A stretch of 46,178 bases of DNA from Paludibacter jiangxiensis (GCA_945870155.1 CAMBSB010000023.1:1-46178), one strand, 5' to 3'. Shown: positions 18,375-25,405, counted from the stretch's first letter. The notes: generated by a model not told the origin, from the letters alone. Program-made: numbers and translations.

Positions 18375-18499
18375 AATATACAAAGTTCAATATTAAGAGA
18401 TTAGATTCAAATACAATTTAAATATCTAAAATACAAATATTAAATCATTAAATAGAAAACAAAAAACAAGACAATTATTTAATTTTCAACATATTAATA

Positions 18500-18651
18500 T
18501 AGCATTCTGCTATTGTTCGTGCGATAGAAACCTAGGAAATTTCAAAAAAAGCGAACACACAATCAGATTCAATGAGCAAAATGCTCACGTCGGAAACGGC
18601 GTGGGCTTTTGACTTATCGATTGTGTGTGGGCTTCCTAGGGCCTCTATCGC
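18500..18651 (+). ncRNA. Candidate structured RNA with nested long-range stems
   Basis: A small hairpin TAGCA-TTC-TGCTA (18500-18512) precedes a closed structure. Outer stem: GCGATAGA (18521-18528) pairs with TCTATCGC (18644-18651), and CCTAGGAA (18531-18538) with TTCCTAGG (18633-18640), separated by an AA/GCC internal loop. Inner stem: ACACACAATC (18555-18564) pairs with GATTGTGTGT (18619-18628). Inside are TGAGCA-AAA-TGCTCA (18573-18587) and CACGTCG-GAAA-CGGCGTG (18586-18603), the latter closed by a GNRA tetraloop; they share two bases, so only partial versions coexist. The architecture is RNA-like rather than a simple terminator. It matches no family I can name. Strand is inferred from the downstream gene. 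Confidence 0.5.
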
Positions 18652-18653
18652 AG

Positions 18654-18696
18654 GTAAGAATTTAGTCCACGCTTTTTTTGTGGTTTAAAGTCTTAC
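18654..18696 (+). promoter_or_regulatory. Long hairpin in the methyltransferase leader
   Basis: GTAAGA (18654-18659) pairs with TCTTAC (18691-18696). The inner part TTTAG-x-CCAC (18661-18670) pairs with GTGG-x-TTTAAA (18680-18689), with two mismatches in 17 positions. The 9-nt loop is GCTTTTTTT. It is a possible attenuator or part of the larger RNA. Confidence 0.5.
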
Positions 18697-18703
18697 ATGT
18701 TCG

Positions 18704-18728
18704 GTAGTTCAGAATCCCAACGAACTAC
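18704..18728 (+). promoter_or_regulatory. Inverted repeat abutting the methyltransferase start codon
   Basis: GTAGTTC (18704-18710) and GAACTAC (18722-18728) are a perfect 7-bp inverted repeat with an 11-bp spacer. It ends 3 bp before the ATG at 18732. It could be an RNA hairpin limiting translation, or a DNA operator for autoregulation as known for several methyltransferases. Confidence 0.5.
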
Positions 18729-18731
18729 ATA

Positions 18732-19787
18732 ATGGCAAAGAAATCACAAAACGAAAATCTCCACAAAGCTAAAGATGGCAAAAAAGATGAGTTCTACACC
18801 CAACTCACCGATATAGAAAAGGAAATGAAACACTACAAAGATCATTTTGTAGGAAAAACGATTTATTGCAATTGTGATGACCCTGAATGGTCAAACTTTT
18901 TCCGCTTTTTCGCACTGAAATTTGAGGATTTAAAACTCAAAAAACTCATTTCCACACACTTTGTCTATTCCGATATGTTTGTTCAAGGCGATGCTTACAA
19001 GTTAGAAATCACAAGACAGTTGAATTTGAAAAGTGACGGCAAGCTTGATTTTTCGGACAAAGAAAAAACCAAGCTCAAACGCAACGGCGATTTTAGTTCT
19101 TCTGAATGTGTCGAATTGTTGAAAGAGGCTGATATTGTGGTAACTAATCCAACGTTTTCACTTTTTCGTCAATATGTGGCTCAATTGGTGCAATACGATA
19201 AGAAATTTCTAATTATTGGAAATGTTAATGCAATTACTTACAAAGAAATTTTCAAGTTGATTAAAGCAAATAATTTGTGGTTAGGTGCAAGCATTCACAG
19301 TGGGGATAGAGAGTTTGGCGTTCCTGATGATTACCCACTCAATGCTGCAAGTAGCAGGATTGATGAGGACGGCAATAAATACATTAGAGTAAAAGGAGTG
19401 CGTTGGTTTACAAATCTGGATTATAAAGAACGACACGAAGACTTAATACTATTCAAGAAGTATACACCCGAGGAATACCCAACTTATGATAACTACGACG
19501 CCATCAATGTGGATGTAACAAAATCTATTCCAGCAGATTACGAAGGTGTCATGGGTGTGCCTATTACTTTTTTGGACAAATATAATCCTGAACAGTTTGA
19601 AGTTGTTGGTTTGGGTATATCTAATTCAGGAATTGAAATAGGTGTACAACCCTATAAACCTGAACATAAAAAATATAGAAAGGAAGTTCAAAAAAGAGGT
19701 GCAGTTGATGGCGATTTGTATCTGATTACAAACGGAATTGTAGATGTTCCTTATGCTCGAATCATTATCAAAAATAAAAAATTATGA
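18732..19787 (+). CDS. EcoRI-family adenine-specific DNA methyltransferase
   Basis: A 351-residue predicted SAM-dependent N6-adenine methyltransferase resembling the M.EcoRI family. Family-like stretches: KDEFYTQLTDIEKEM near 18, GKTIYCNCDDPEWSNFFRFF near 41 (SAM-binding region), then DIVVTNPTFSLFRQYVAQL near 134, FLIIGNVNAITYKEIF near 160 and GVRWFTNLDYKERHEDLIL near 224. The length is close to other EcoRI-type enzymes. One oddity: the catalytic motif IV reads NPTF at 139-142 where the family has NPPF, a change of one base (ACG for CCG). Its stop overlaps the start of the DUF262-HNH gene by 4 bp, so the two are translated together. Target sequence cannot be told from here. Confidence 0.88.
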   Translation: MAKKSQNENLHKAKDGKKDEFYTQLTDIEKEMKHYKDHFVGKTIYCNCDDPEWSNFFRFFALKFEDLKLKKLISTHFVYSDMFVQGDAYKLEITRQLNLKSDGKLDFSDKEKTKLKRNGDFSSSECVELLKEADIVVTNPTFSLFRQYVAQLVQYDKKFLIIGNVNAITYKEIFKLIKANNLWLGASIHSGDREFGVPDDYPLNAASSRIDEDGNKYIRVKGVRWFTNLDYKERHEDLILFKKYTPEEYPTYDNYDAINVDVTKSIPADYEGVMGVPITFLDKYNPEQFEVVGLGISNSGIEIGVQPYKPEHKKYRKEVQKRGAVDGDLYLITNGIVDVPYARIIIKNKKL

Positions 19788-20866
19788 AAATAGAACTCAA
19801 AGAAATTACGGTTAGAGAACTTACCAATGGCTATCAAGATAATAATGATAACGGGGTAGTGGGCTATGGTGGCCAGTTGGATATTCGTCCGCCTTATCAG
19901 CGGGAATTCATCTACAAGGATAAGCAGCGCGATGCGGTGATTGATACCATCACCAACAACTTTCCGTTGAACGTGATGTATTGGGCTGTGCGAGATGATG
20001 GTTTTGAAGTTATTGACGGGCAGCAACGCACTATTTCGTTGTGTCAGTATGTGAATGGCGATTTTGCCTATATGTTTAGGTACTTTCACAACCTTCAACC
20101 CGATGAAAAAGAACAAATCCTGAATTATAAACTGATGATTTACCTGTGCAGCGGTACCCCCAGCGAAAAACTGAAGTGGTTTGAAACCATCAATATCGCT
20201 GGTGAACGACTTACTCAGCAGGAACTTCGCAACGCCATTTACTGTGGTTCGTGGGTAACCGATGCCAAACGCCATTTCAGTAAAAGTGGATGTGCTGCAT
20301 ACAACATTGGCTGCGATTATCTGAACAAAAGACCAGAACGTCAAGAGTACTTAGAAACTGCTATTAATTGGATTTCGGACGGGAATATAGAAATATATAT
20401 GTCGAATCATCAGCACGACCCGAATGCTAATGCCTTATGGCGGTATTTTCAAAATATATTCTCGTGGGTTGAATCCACCTTTACCGTGAAACGAAAGAAG
20501 TTTATGAAAGGCATTGAATGGGGTACATTGTACAACAAATACAAAGATGAGCTTTACGACACAGCTGCTATTGAAGCCGAAACAGCCCGCCTCATTGCCG
20601 ACGACGATGTGGAAAAAAAGAGCGGCATTTATCCTTACATTCTCACACGAAATGAGAAATACCTCTCAATACGCACTTTCACTGATAATATAAAGCAAAA
20701 AATCTACGAAAGACAGGGTGGAATTTGTAAGTACTGTAAAAAACATTTCGAGCTTCCAGAGATGGAAGCCGACCACATAATACCCTGGAGCAAAGGCGGT
20801 AAAACAATCGAAGAGAATTGCCAACTGTTGTGCAAGTACGATAATGCAAGTAAATCAGGGAAGTGA
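19784..20866 (+). CDS. DUF262 (GmrSD-like) protein with C-terminal HNH nuclease
   Basis: A 360-residue predicted nuclease. The N-terminal DUF262 domain shows RPPYQREFIY at 35-44 and the motif IDGQQRT at 77-83; in GmrS/GmrD, BrxU and SspE this ParB-like domain binds and hydrolyses nucleotides and gates DNA cleavage. Residues 308-360 form an HNH domain: CKYC at 315-318, DHIIPWSKGG with D330 H331, and NCQLLCKYDNASKSGK with N345. The fourth zinc-ligand position, usually Cys in LCxxCN, is Asp (LCKYDN). The protein is about half the length of GmrSD. The 4-bp overlap with the methyltransferase points to a restriction-modification partner: nuclease plus protective methylase. Cleavage target and nucleotide dependence are unknown. 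Confidence 0.85.
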   Translation: MKIELKEITVRELTNGYQDNNDNGVVGYGGQLDIRPPYQREFIYKDKQRDAVIDTITNNFPLNVMYWAVRDDGFEVIDGQQRTISLCQYVNGDFAYMFRYFHNLQPDEKEQILNYKLMIYLCSGTPSEKLKWFETINIAGERLTQQELRNAIYCGSWVTDAKRHFSKSGCAAYNIGCDYLNKRPERQEYLETAINWISDGNIEIYMSNHQHDPNANALWRYFQNIFSWVESTFTVKRKKFMKGIEWGTLYNKYKDELYDTAAIEAETARLIADDDVEKKSGIYPYILTRNEKYLSIRTFTDNIKQKIYERQGGICKYCKKHFELPEMEADHIIPWSKGGKTIEENCQLLCKYDNASKSGK

Positions 20867-20961
20867 TTATTTGAGTTGACGTATTTAAATTTGGTCATAT
20901 TCTTAATTTAATGTAGATTTGTTGCGGTATTAAAAACTATGATGCTATAATCCAATTTGTT

Positions 20962-21502
20962 ATGAGCCAACGACTATCCCCTGAGAACATCCTATCAAGT
21001 TTCAATAAATTGGCATTAGTAATATATGTTGAGAAAACATATAATGCTGAAATTAACGACTTTGTAAGGTCGAACTATTCACAAATTGTTGATAGTTTTA
21101 ATGCTAAAAACATTGACTTTTATTACTTACCTTATTTACTTCAGAATAAAGATTATCAGGCAGTTGTAAATTATAATCGTACTTATTTACAACATTCCAC
21201 TGATGATAATTATATAACAAAGATTTATCGGAAAATTTAAACAAAACTGACTGAACCATTAGACGATGCAGGGTTGGTTTGGGCATATGACATTGATAAT
21301 GAAAATGGGTGAAACTGCTTATGCGTTTTTTAATGTTATAACCGATTATGCAAGTAATAATGATAAGCCACAGGCAAATGCTATTAATGTATTACTGGCA
21401 AATTGTGGTAATTGGTTGAATCTAATTCAAACAGAAATTATAAAACCGACATTTAGCTGGAATAATGAATTTGAAAACCATAGTGATTTAATTCAATATT
21501 AA
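20962..21502 (+). pseudogene. Broken hypothetical gene downstream of the nuclease
   Basis: A 92-residue frame starting MSQRLSPENILSSFNKLAL stops at 21238-21240 (TAA), but the same frame continues naturally past the stop as KLTEPLDDAGLVWAYDIDNE. It then shifts at GGGTGA near 21309 into the frame reading ETAYAFFNVITDYASN and NAINVLLANCGNWLNLIQTE, ending at 21502. Together they look like one protein of about 180 residues carrying one nonsense codon and one single-base shift. No family recognised. Alternatively the first 92 residues may be a separate short gene. Confidence 0.5.
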
Positions 21503-21537
21503 CAGGGTCTAATTAAAAAATAAAAAACAAGAAGATT

Positions 21538-21798
21538 ATGGCACTAACACAAAATCAGCGAATTCAGGCTCAAGTGAATGCAATAAAAGATTTGAGGGCT
21601 AAACAGCAGCAAGTTACCAAACAGAAACCGGACTGGATAACGGACGAACAGTGGAAGGCAGTGCCTTCGATAGGTTGGTGGGAGGATCAGAAACAGGGGG
21701 CAGAATATATAAAACAATCGAAACCTCGAACAACACAGGAGGTACAAGCCCAATTCTCACGATTGAGGAACGAGAAGAACTGGAATCAAGAGGAATAA
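21538..21798 (+). CDS. Small hypothetical protein with KPDWxTxxQWxAxP module
   Basis: An 86-residue Gln/Lys-rich protein (NQRIQAQVNAIKDLRAKQQQ) with a central KPDWITDEQWKAVPSIGWWE. An A-rich leader precedes the ATG. The central module recurs about 450 bp downstream as KPDWVTEKQWEAKP in another, stop-interrupted frame, so this tract is built from duplicated pieces. Not recognised beyond that. It may be intact; the following frames are not. Confidence 0.5.
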   Translation: MALTQNQRIQAQVNAIKDLRAKQQQVTKQKPDWITDEQWKAVPSIGWWEDQKQGAEYIKQSKPRTTQEVQAQFSRLRNEKNWNQEE

Positions 21799-21839
21799 AT
21801 CTTATTTGAATAATCCAAACTTTGTAGAAAATAAAAACA

Positions 21840-22001
21840 ATGAAGCCGGAAACTCAAAAATTAGTGGACAAACGCAACAAGGAAGCAGTGAAAGCGTTAC
21901 AAGAATTACAGAAATTGCCCTACTCACAGGAGCAACGGACGCATCAGGTAAACCAAGCATACAAGGCTCACAACCAAGTAAATCCGAACAAGATAAAGTA
22001 A
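21840..22001 (+). CDS. Short gene or fragment carrying the AHNQVNPNK module
   Basis: A 53-codon frame starting MKPETQKLVDKRNKEAVKAL and ending AHNQVNPNKIK. Its C-terminal 31 residues match the C-terminal part of the frame at 22817-23158 position by position, with conservative and synonymous changes, so this is the coding frame here. A longer TTG-initiated frame (21806-22270) overlaps it in another register and encodes low-complexity Ser/Thr/Gly sequence that I consider less likely. After the stop the same register keeps reading protein-like segments broken by stops. Confidence 0.45.
   Translation: MKPETQKLVDKRNKEAVKALQELQKLPYSQEQRTHQVNQAYKAHNQVNPNKIK
21964..21993 (+). repeat. 30-bp direct repeat, copy 1
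   Basis: Identical over 30 bp to 23103-23132, with weaker similarity extending about 65 bp upstream. Both copies encode AHNQVNPNK in their respective frames, marking an in-tract duplication. Confidence 0.8.
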
Positions 22002-22865
22002 CCAATACTGTAAATAACGGAAAATCAACTGAAACCGGACTGGGTAACGGAAAAACAATGGGAAGCGAAACCAAACTTTTACCAATAGGAACAATCACTA
22101 CAAGTGAACCAGTCGCAAGAACAATCGAAGAATCCACTAACAAGGGAGCAAATATTGGAACAAGCACGGAAAAACAGAATACTTCGTGGAGAAATCCCGA
22201 AGGTTTACAACGACTTTCTGAACGAGCAAAAGTAAAAAAAATAAAAACACAAAGAATATGTACCCAATAGAGAGCAAGTTCAGCGCATTGATGTGGCTGG
22301 AAACGATAACTAAAGCCCAAGCAGGGAACAAGCAGGAAGCAGAAATGCTGCAAGCGGAAAACCAAATAAGAACGGAGAATAACCAGCCGACAGTGGAGGC
22401 TGAACTGAAAGAGTTGACCAAAACGAAAGACCAAGCACCGACCACGCAGCAGGCAAATCCGTTTTACCCATACAACAATCAATTCCACAAGGAGAGCGAG
22501 GAACGGAAGTTGAAGAAACTCAACGAGCAGAAGAACTTAAAACTGAACTCGAAAGAAGAAGCGGAGAACTACAAAGAATTGCTACAGAAAAGACTATTGA
22601 ACTTGCAAATAGCCTTATCATTGGAGGAAGTAATGATTTTGGACGGGGAGTACATCCCTTACGGAACGAGTGATATATGGAATCTTCGACAGGAGATTTA
22701 CCATACAATATCAATCCTGCGGTCAGTAAGAGGATTTCAATCAAAGGCTTTAAGGAAAAAGGCTATGTAAACTTTATCAGTGAGCAAATAACAGGACATC
22801 CAGATGTTGCCGACCATTGGAGAACTACAACCCAAATAATGAGAAATTGCACGTTGTTTTGCTGA
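22002..22865 (+). pseudogene. Frame-interrupted tract, protein-like in two registers
   Basis: In the register of the preceding fragment, protein-like pieces are separated by stops: KPDWVTEKQWEAKPNFYQ, TREQILEQARKNRILRGEIP, AEELKTELERRSGELQRIA, then GFKEKGYVNFISEQITGHPD to 22865. At the same time another register is open from 22258 to 22770 (170 residues, EEAENYKELLQKRLLNLQIA, then SLEEVMILDGEYIPYGTSDI). The + strand here is poor in T, which keeps several frames open by composition alone. I cannot decide which frames are expressed. The tract looks like one or more decayed genes made of duplicated, Gln/Glu-rich helical modules. Confidence 0.4.
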
Positions 22866-23158
22866 ATAATACAGAACTCGTAAGAAGCAAAGAAAAATTT
22901 TTAAATGCACGAAAGAATAGCCGAGAAATATTTGACAGTGAACAAATAGACATAATTCTAATTTTGCAGAAAATAAAGAAAATGGAATATCAGAGCAAAA
23001 ACCACAAACAAAACTGCCAGAACAAAACGAAATCAATTCAGGAATGGCAGAAATCTCCTCTTACTTCAGAGGAGAAACTGAAGCATCTGGAAAGCCATTT
23101 TCAGGCTCACAACCAAGTAAATCCGAACAAGAGCATTCTGGAAACAGACAAGAAATAA
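22817..23158 (+). CDS. Hypothetical protein with C-terminal AHNQVNPNK module
   Basis: A 113-residue frame, basic and Gln/Lys-rich. NEKLHVVLLNNTELVRSKEK is near the start, a helical middle follows (IILILQKIKKMEYQ), and the end QEWQKSPLTSEEKLKHLESH plus AHNQVNPNK duplicates the module at 21908-21992. The first residues overlap the preceding interrupted frame, so it may be the 3' part of a larger broken gene. Not recognised. Confidence 0.4.
   Translation: MENYNPNNEKLHVVLLNNTELVRSKEKFLNARKNSREIFDSEQIDIILILQKIKKMEYQSKNHKQNCQNKTKSIQEWQKSPLTSEEKLKHLESHFQAHNQVNPNKSILETDKK
23103..23132 (+). repeat. 30-bp direct repeat, copy 2
   Basis: Second copy of the 21964-21993 repeat, same orientation, 1,139 bp downstream. 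It lies inside the 113-residue frame and encodes AHNQVNPNK. Confidence 0.8.
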
Positions 23159-23173
23159 TTAAAATTACACAAA

Positions 23174-23359
23174 ATGGAAACAATGTATATCACAGAAGGA
23201 GAAATTCACGCACAAGTGAACCTGACTGACGAGGAGTATAAGGAACTTCAACGGTTGATTGAGTTGGAGGTGAATCCGATAAACGAGGACAAGATGCCTA
23301 AATTAATACTTCAGGCAGTAAGGAACATAAAGAATCAATCAACTGAAATCAAAGATTAA
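23174..23359 (+). CDS. Small acidic hypothetical protein at the element's right end
   Basis: A 61-residue frame (MYITEGEIHAQVNLTDEEYK, then LQRLIELEVNPINEDKMPKL) with normal coding character and an A-rich leader just before it. No family recognised. It is the last gene before attR and starts 15 bp after the preceding frame's stop. Confidence 0.45.
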   Translation: METMYITEGEIHAQVNLTDEEYKELQRLIELEVNPINEDKMPKLILQAVRNIKNQSTEIKD

Positions 23360-23686
23360 GAAATAATAAATTAAAAGTTAACCTTAATAATGATTTGAGA
23401 AGTTTTTTTAATTTGAGGCTATATTAAAAAGAGCGGTCAGGAACCACCCCGACCGCAAATTGTGTTTAACCCACCAACGCATCCGCCGGAAAGTGATACA
23501 AAGATATATTTTATTTTCAGAAACTCAAAACCGGCCTTTAATCCCAATTCATTAGAGTTTTGTTTAATAGTTTATTTTTCGCTATTTTTGTACTTGAAAT
23601 GACTAAAACGAATCTATTCTTACCATTATTCTTACCAAAACAAGCAATTTAAGTACTTATGTGTTTGATATTCAGAGACGTTTGTG
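23360..23686. other. Gene-free right end of the element
   Basis: A hairpin GCGGTC (23433-23438) / GACCGC (23451-23456), extendable by an inner GG/CC, could end element transcription, but no U-run follows. The right arm-type repeat lies at 23615-23637. Otherwise AT-rich, no coding frame. Confidence 0.55.
23615..23637. repeat. Right subterminal arm-type repeat
   Basis: Identical over 23 bp and in the same orientation to 12903-12925. It contains ATTCTTACC at 23616-23624 and 23628-23636, again 12 bp apart, ending 47 bp before attR. Confidence 0.65.
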
Positions 23687-23700
23687 TAGTCCCGCCGGGA
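23685..23700. repeat. attR within the tRNA 3' end
   Basis: TGTAGTCCCGCCGGGA, identical to attL at 12761-12776. It covers the 3' end and part of the T-stem of the minus-strand tRNA-Arg, so integration leaves the tRNA gene whole. Confidence 0.85.
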
Positions 23701-23758
23701 ATCGAACCCGGATCTAGTGTTTAGGAAACACTTGTTCTATCCATTGAACTACAGGACC
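23687..23758 (-). tRNA. tRNA-Arg (anticodon CCU)
   Basis: On the minus strand the sequence folds as a cloverleaf: acceptor GGTCCTG/CGGGACT (with G-U pairs), D-stem GTTC/GAAC, anticodon stem AGTGT/ACACT with loop TTCCTAA, and T-arm CCGGG-TTCGATT-CCCGG. The anticodon CCT reads AGG arginine codons. CCA is not encoded. The gene is the integration target of the element to its left. Confidence 0.93.
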
Positions 23759-23877
23759 ATTTGGTTTGGAAGCGCAAAAGTACATTATTTTCGACAATAA
23801 ATAAAACCATTTTTATTTGTATTACACTATTTTATTAAAAATAATTTTTTTCAAAATCTACTCTTATACCTTTATAT

Positions 23878-24741
23878 ATGTTTAAAATATTTTATGCATT
23901 TATCTGGCTGTTAACTCTCTTACCGTTAAAAGTGTTGTATGTATTATCCGATTTTATTTATGTAATTGTTTATTATATAGCCAAATACAGACGTAAAGTT
24001 GTTCGCGCTAATTTAACTAAATCATTCCCTGAAAAGAGTTTAGAAGATATTATTCAGATTGAGAAAAAATTTTATCATTATTTCTGCGATTTATTTATCG
24101 AAACAATGTATCAAATTAATATGTCGGAAAAAGAGATTTTGAAACGTGTTAAGATTGTAAATGCCGACATTATTAACGATTTTTATCTTCAAAATAAGAG
24201 CGTAATGCTTATGACAGCACATTATTGCAATTGGGAGTGGCTATCGTCTTTAACATTGAGTTTAAGTCACAAAAACTCGCTTCATAATATTTACAAAAAA
24301 CTTAAAGATAAAAGTTTTGATCAATTTATGATAGATATACGAACTAAATACAGCGCAGGAGTCATTGAAATGCAAGACCTTTTCAAAACAATGTTGCATA
24401 AGCGAAATCAAAATGAATTGGCAACATATGGTATGATTTCGGATCAGAGACCTGCAGCTCAAAGTATACGTTTTTGGATGACATTTTTAAATCAAGATAC
24501 CCCAGTATTTGTTGGCACAGAGCAATTGTCTAAAAAATTTGATTATCCTGTTGTTTTTTTGGTTATCAGTAGGATTAAGCGAGGATATTATAGTGCGGAA
24601 GTAAAATTGTTGGAGTCTGAACCCAAAAACACTGCTCCAAACGAGATTACAGAAAAGTATATGCGTATGTTAGAAGAAAATATTAAGGCTGCCCCCGAAT
24701 ATTGGTTGTGGACTCATAATCGATGGAAATACAAACGTTAA
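23878..24741 (+). CDS. LpxL/HtrB-family lysophospholipid (lipid A) acyltransferase
   Basis: A 287-residue inner-membrane acyltransferase. An N-terminal hydrophobic segment (residues 3-33) anchors it. The catalytic HX4E motif is at H115-E120 in MTAHYCNWEW, followed by DQRPAAQSIRFWMTFL near 190 and PVFVGTEQLSKKFDYPVVFL near 205. The ending WLWTHNRWKYKR is typical. The family transfers secondary acyl chains to lipid A or related lipids. It lies 23 bp upstream of the RNase H gene and just outside the mobile element. Its substrate cannot be told from sequence. Confidence 0.85.
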   Translation: MFKIFYAFIWLLTLLPLKVLYVLSDFIYVIVYYIAKYRRKVVRANLTKSFPEKSLEDIIQIEKKFYHYFCDLFIETMYQINMSEKEILKRVKIVNADIINDFYLQNKSVMLMTAHYCNWEWLSSLTLSLSHKNSLHNIYKKLKDKSFDQFMIDIRTKYSAGVIEMQDLFKTMLHKRNQNELATYGMISDQRPAAQSIRFWMTFLNQDTPVFVGTEQLSKKFDYPVVFLVISRIKRGYYSAEVKLLESEPKNTAPNEITEKYMRMLEENIKAAPEYWLWTHNRWKYKR

Positions 24742-24763
24742 ACTGTCTTATTATCTGCATTTT

Positions 24764-25405
24764 ATGAGTAAGAAAAACAAATTTTTCGTAGTTTGGGAAG
24801 GGCGTGAACCAGGTATATTCAGCACTTGGGAAGAATGTAAAAAACAAACACACGAATTTGCTACAGCAAAATTTAAAGCATTTGCAACCTTGGCTGAAGC
24901 ACGCGAAGCTTTTTTGTCGCCATATTGGAATTATATAGGTAAGAATGCCTCTGATCAGAAGCCGAAACCTACACAAGAACAGTTAGTTAAGTTTGGGTTG
25001 CCCAATGTGGAAAGTATAGCTGTAGATGCCGCTTGCAGCGGTAATCCGGGTGTTATGGAGTATAGAGGTGTGTACACAAAAACGGGTCAGGAATTGTTTC
25101 ATCAGGGGCCATTTAAACAAGGAACAAATAATATTGGGGAATTTTTGGCGCTGGTGCATGGTTTAGGTTTCTTAAAACAACAAAAAAGCGCACTCCCACT
25201 TTATACAGATAGTAAAACCGCTTTGGCCTGGATTAAAACAGGAAAAGCAAAAACAAAACTCGAAAAAAACGACACCAATGCTGCCTTATTCGACTTGGTA
25301 GCTAGAGCCGAAAAATGGTTAGCCGAAAATAAATGGACAACTCAGGTTTTAAAATGGGAAACTGAGGTGTGGGGTGAAATACCTGCTGATTTTGGTCGAA
25401 AATAG
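24764..25405 (+). CDS. Ribonuclease H with N-terminal viroplasmin domain
   Basis: A 213-residue RNase HI that removes RNA from RNA-DNA hybrids. Residues 5-50 are a viroplasmin/RNase H N-terminal RNA-binding domain (FFVVWEGREPGIFSTWEEC). Residues 82-213 are the catalytic domain with acidic residues in SIAVDAACSGNPG, NNIGEFLALVHGL, LYTDSKTALAWIK and the C-terminal EIPADFGRK. The form with the VDAACSGNPG motif is common in Bacteroidetes. Converges with the O-antigen ligase-like gene, 1 bp apart. Confidence 0.9.
   Translation: MSKKNKFFVVWEGREPGIFSTWEECKKQTHEFATAKFKAFATLAEAREAFLSPYWNYIGKNASDQKPKPTQEQLVKFGLPNVESIAVDAACSGNPGVMEYRGVYTKTGQELFHQGPFKQGTNNIGEFLALVHGLGFLKQQKSALPLYTDSKTALAWIKTGKAKTKLEKNDTNAALFDLVARAEKWLAENKWTTQVLKWETEVWGEIPADFGRK

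Larger units (their letters stand above)
18375..18731. other. Gene-free structured leader before the methyltransferase
   Basis: The 357 bp between the ORF6N and methyltransferase genes have no coding frame. The first 125 bp are plain AT-rich DNA. From 18500 to 18728 almost every base can be placed in hairpins or long-range inverted repeats, listed separately. I found no clear TAnnTTTG promoter in it. Confidence 0.7.
12761..23700. mobile_element. Integrative element in tRNA-Arg(CCU), about 10.9 kb
   Basis: Bounded by the 16-bp direct repeat TGTAGTCCCGCCGGGA at 12761-12776 and 23685-23700, the right copy being the 3' end of a tRNA-Arg gene. Directly inside are 23-bp identical subterminal repeats with integrase-arm-like boxes. 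Contents: tyrosine integrase at the left end, MerR/Xis-like HTH, gpII/X-like replication protein, ORF6N protein, an EcoRI-family methyltransferase plus DUF262-HNH pair, and several broken small genes. I see no relaxase, coupling protein, conjugation or capsid gene, so it is probably a mobilised or satellite-type element. Excision would give a circle of 10,924 bp. Confidence 0.85.

Noticed and set aside
18521-18651. Retron-type non-coding RNA (paired a1/a2 ends, internal hairpins)
   Set aside because: No reverse transcriptase gene anywhere in the element, and no typical msd long hairpin.
22002-22100. Possible TAG recoding to Gln, since a protein-like segment reads through TAG
   Set aside because: The same frame also contains TAA stops nearby, and normal genes in the window (lolD) end in TAG.
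21802-22488. 228-codon open frame on the minus strand
   Set aside because: Its product is Leu/Cys/Phe-rich and unlike a protein; it arises from the T-poor composition of the plus strand.
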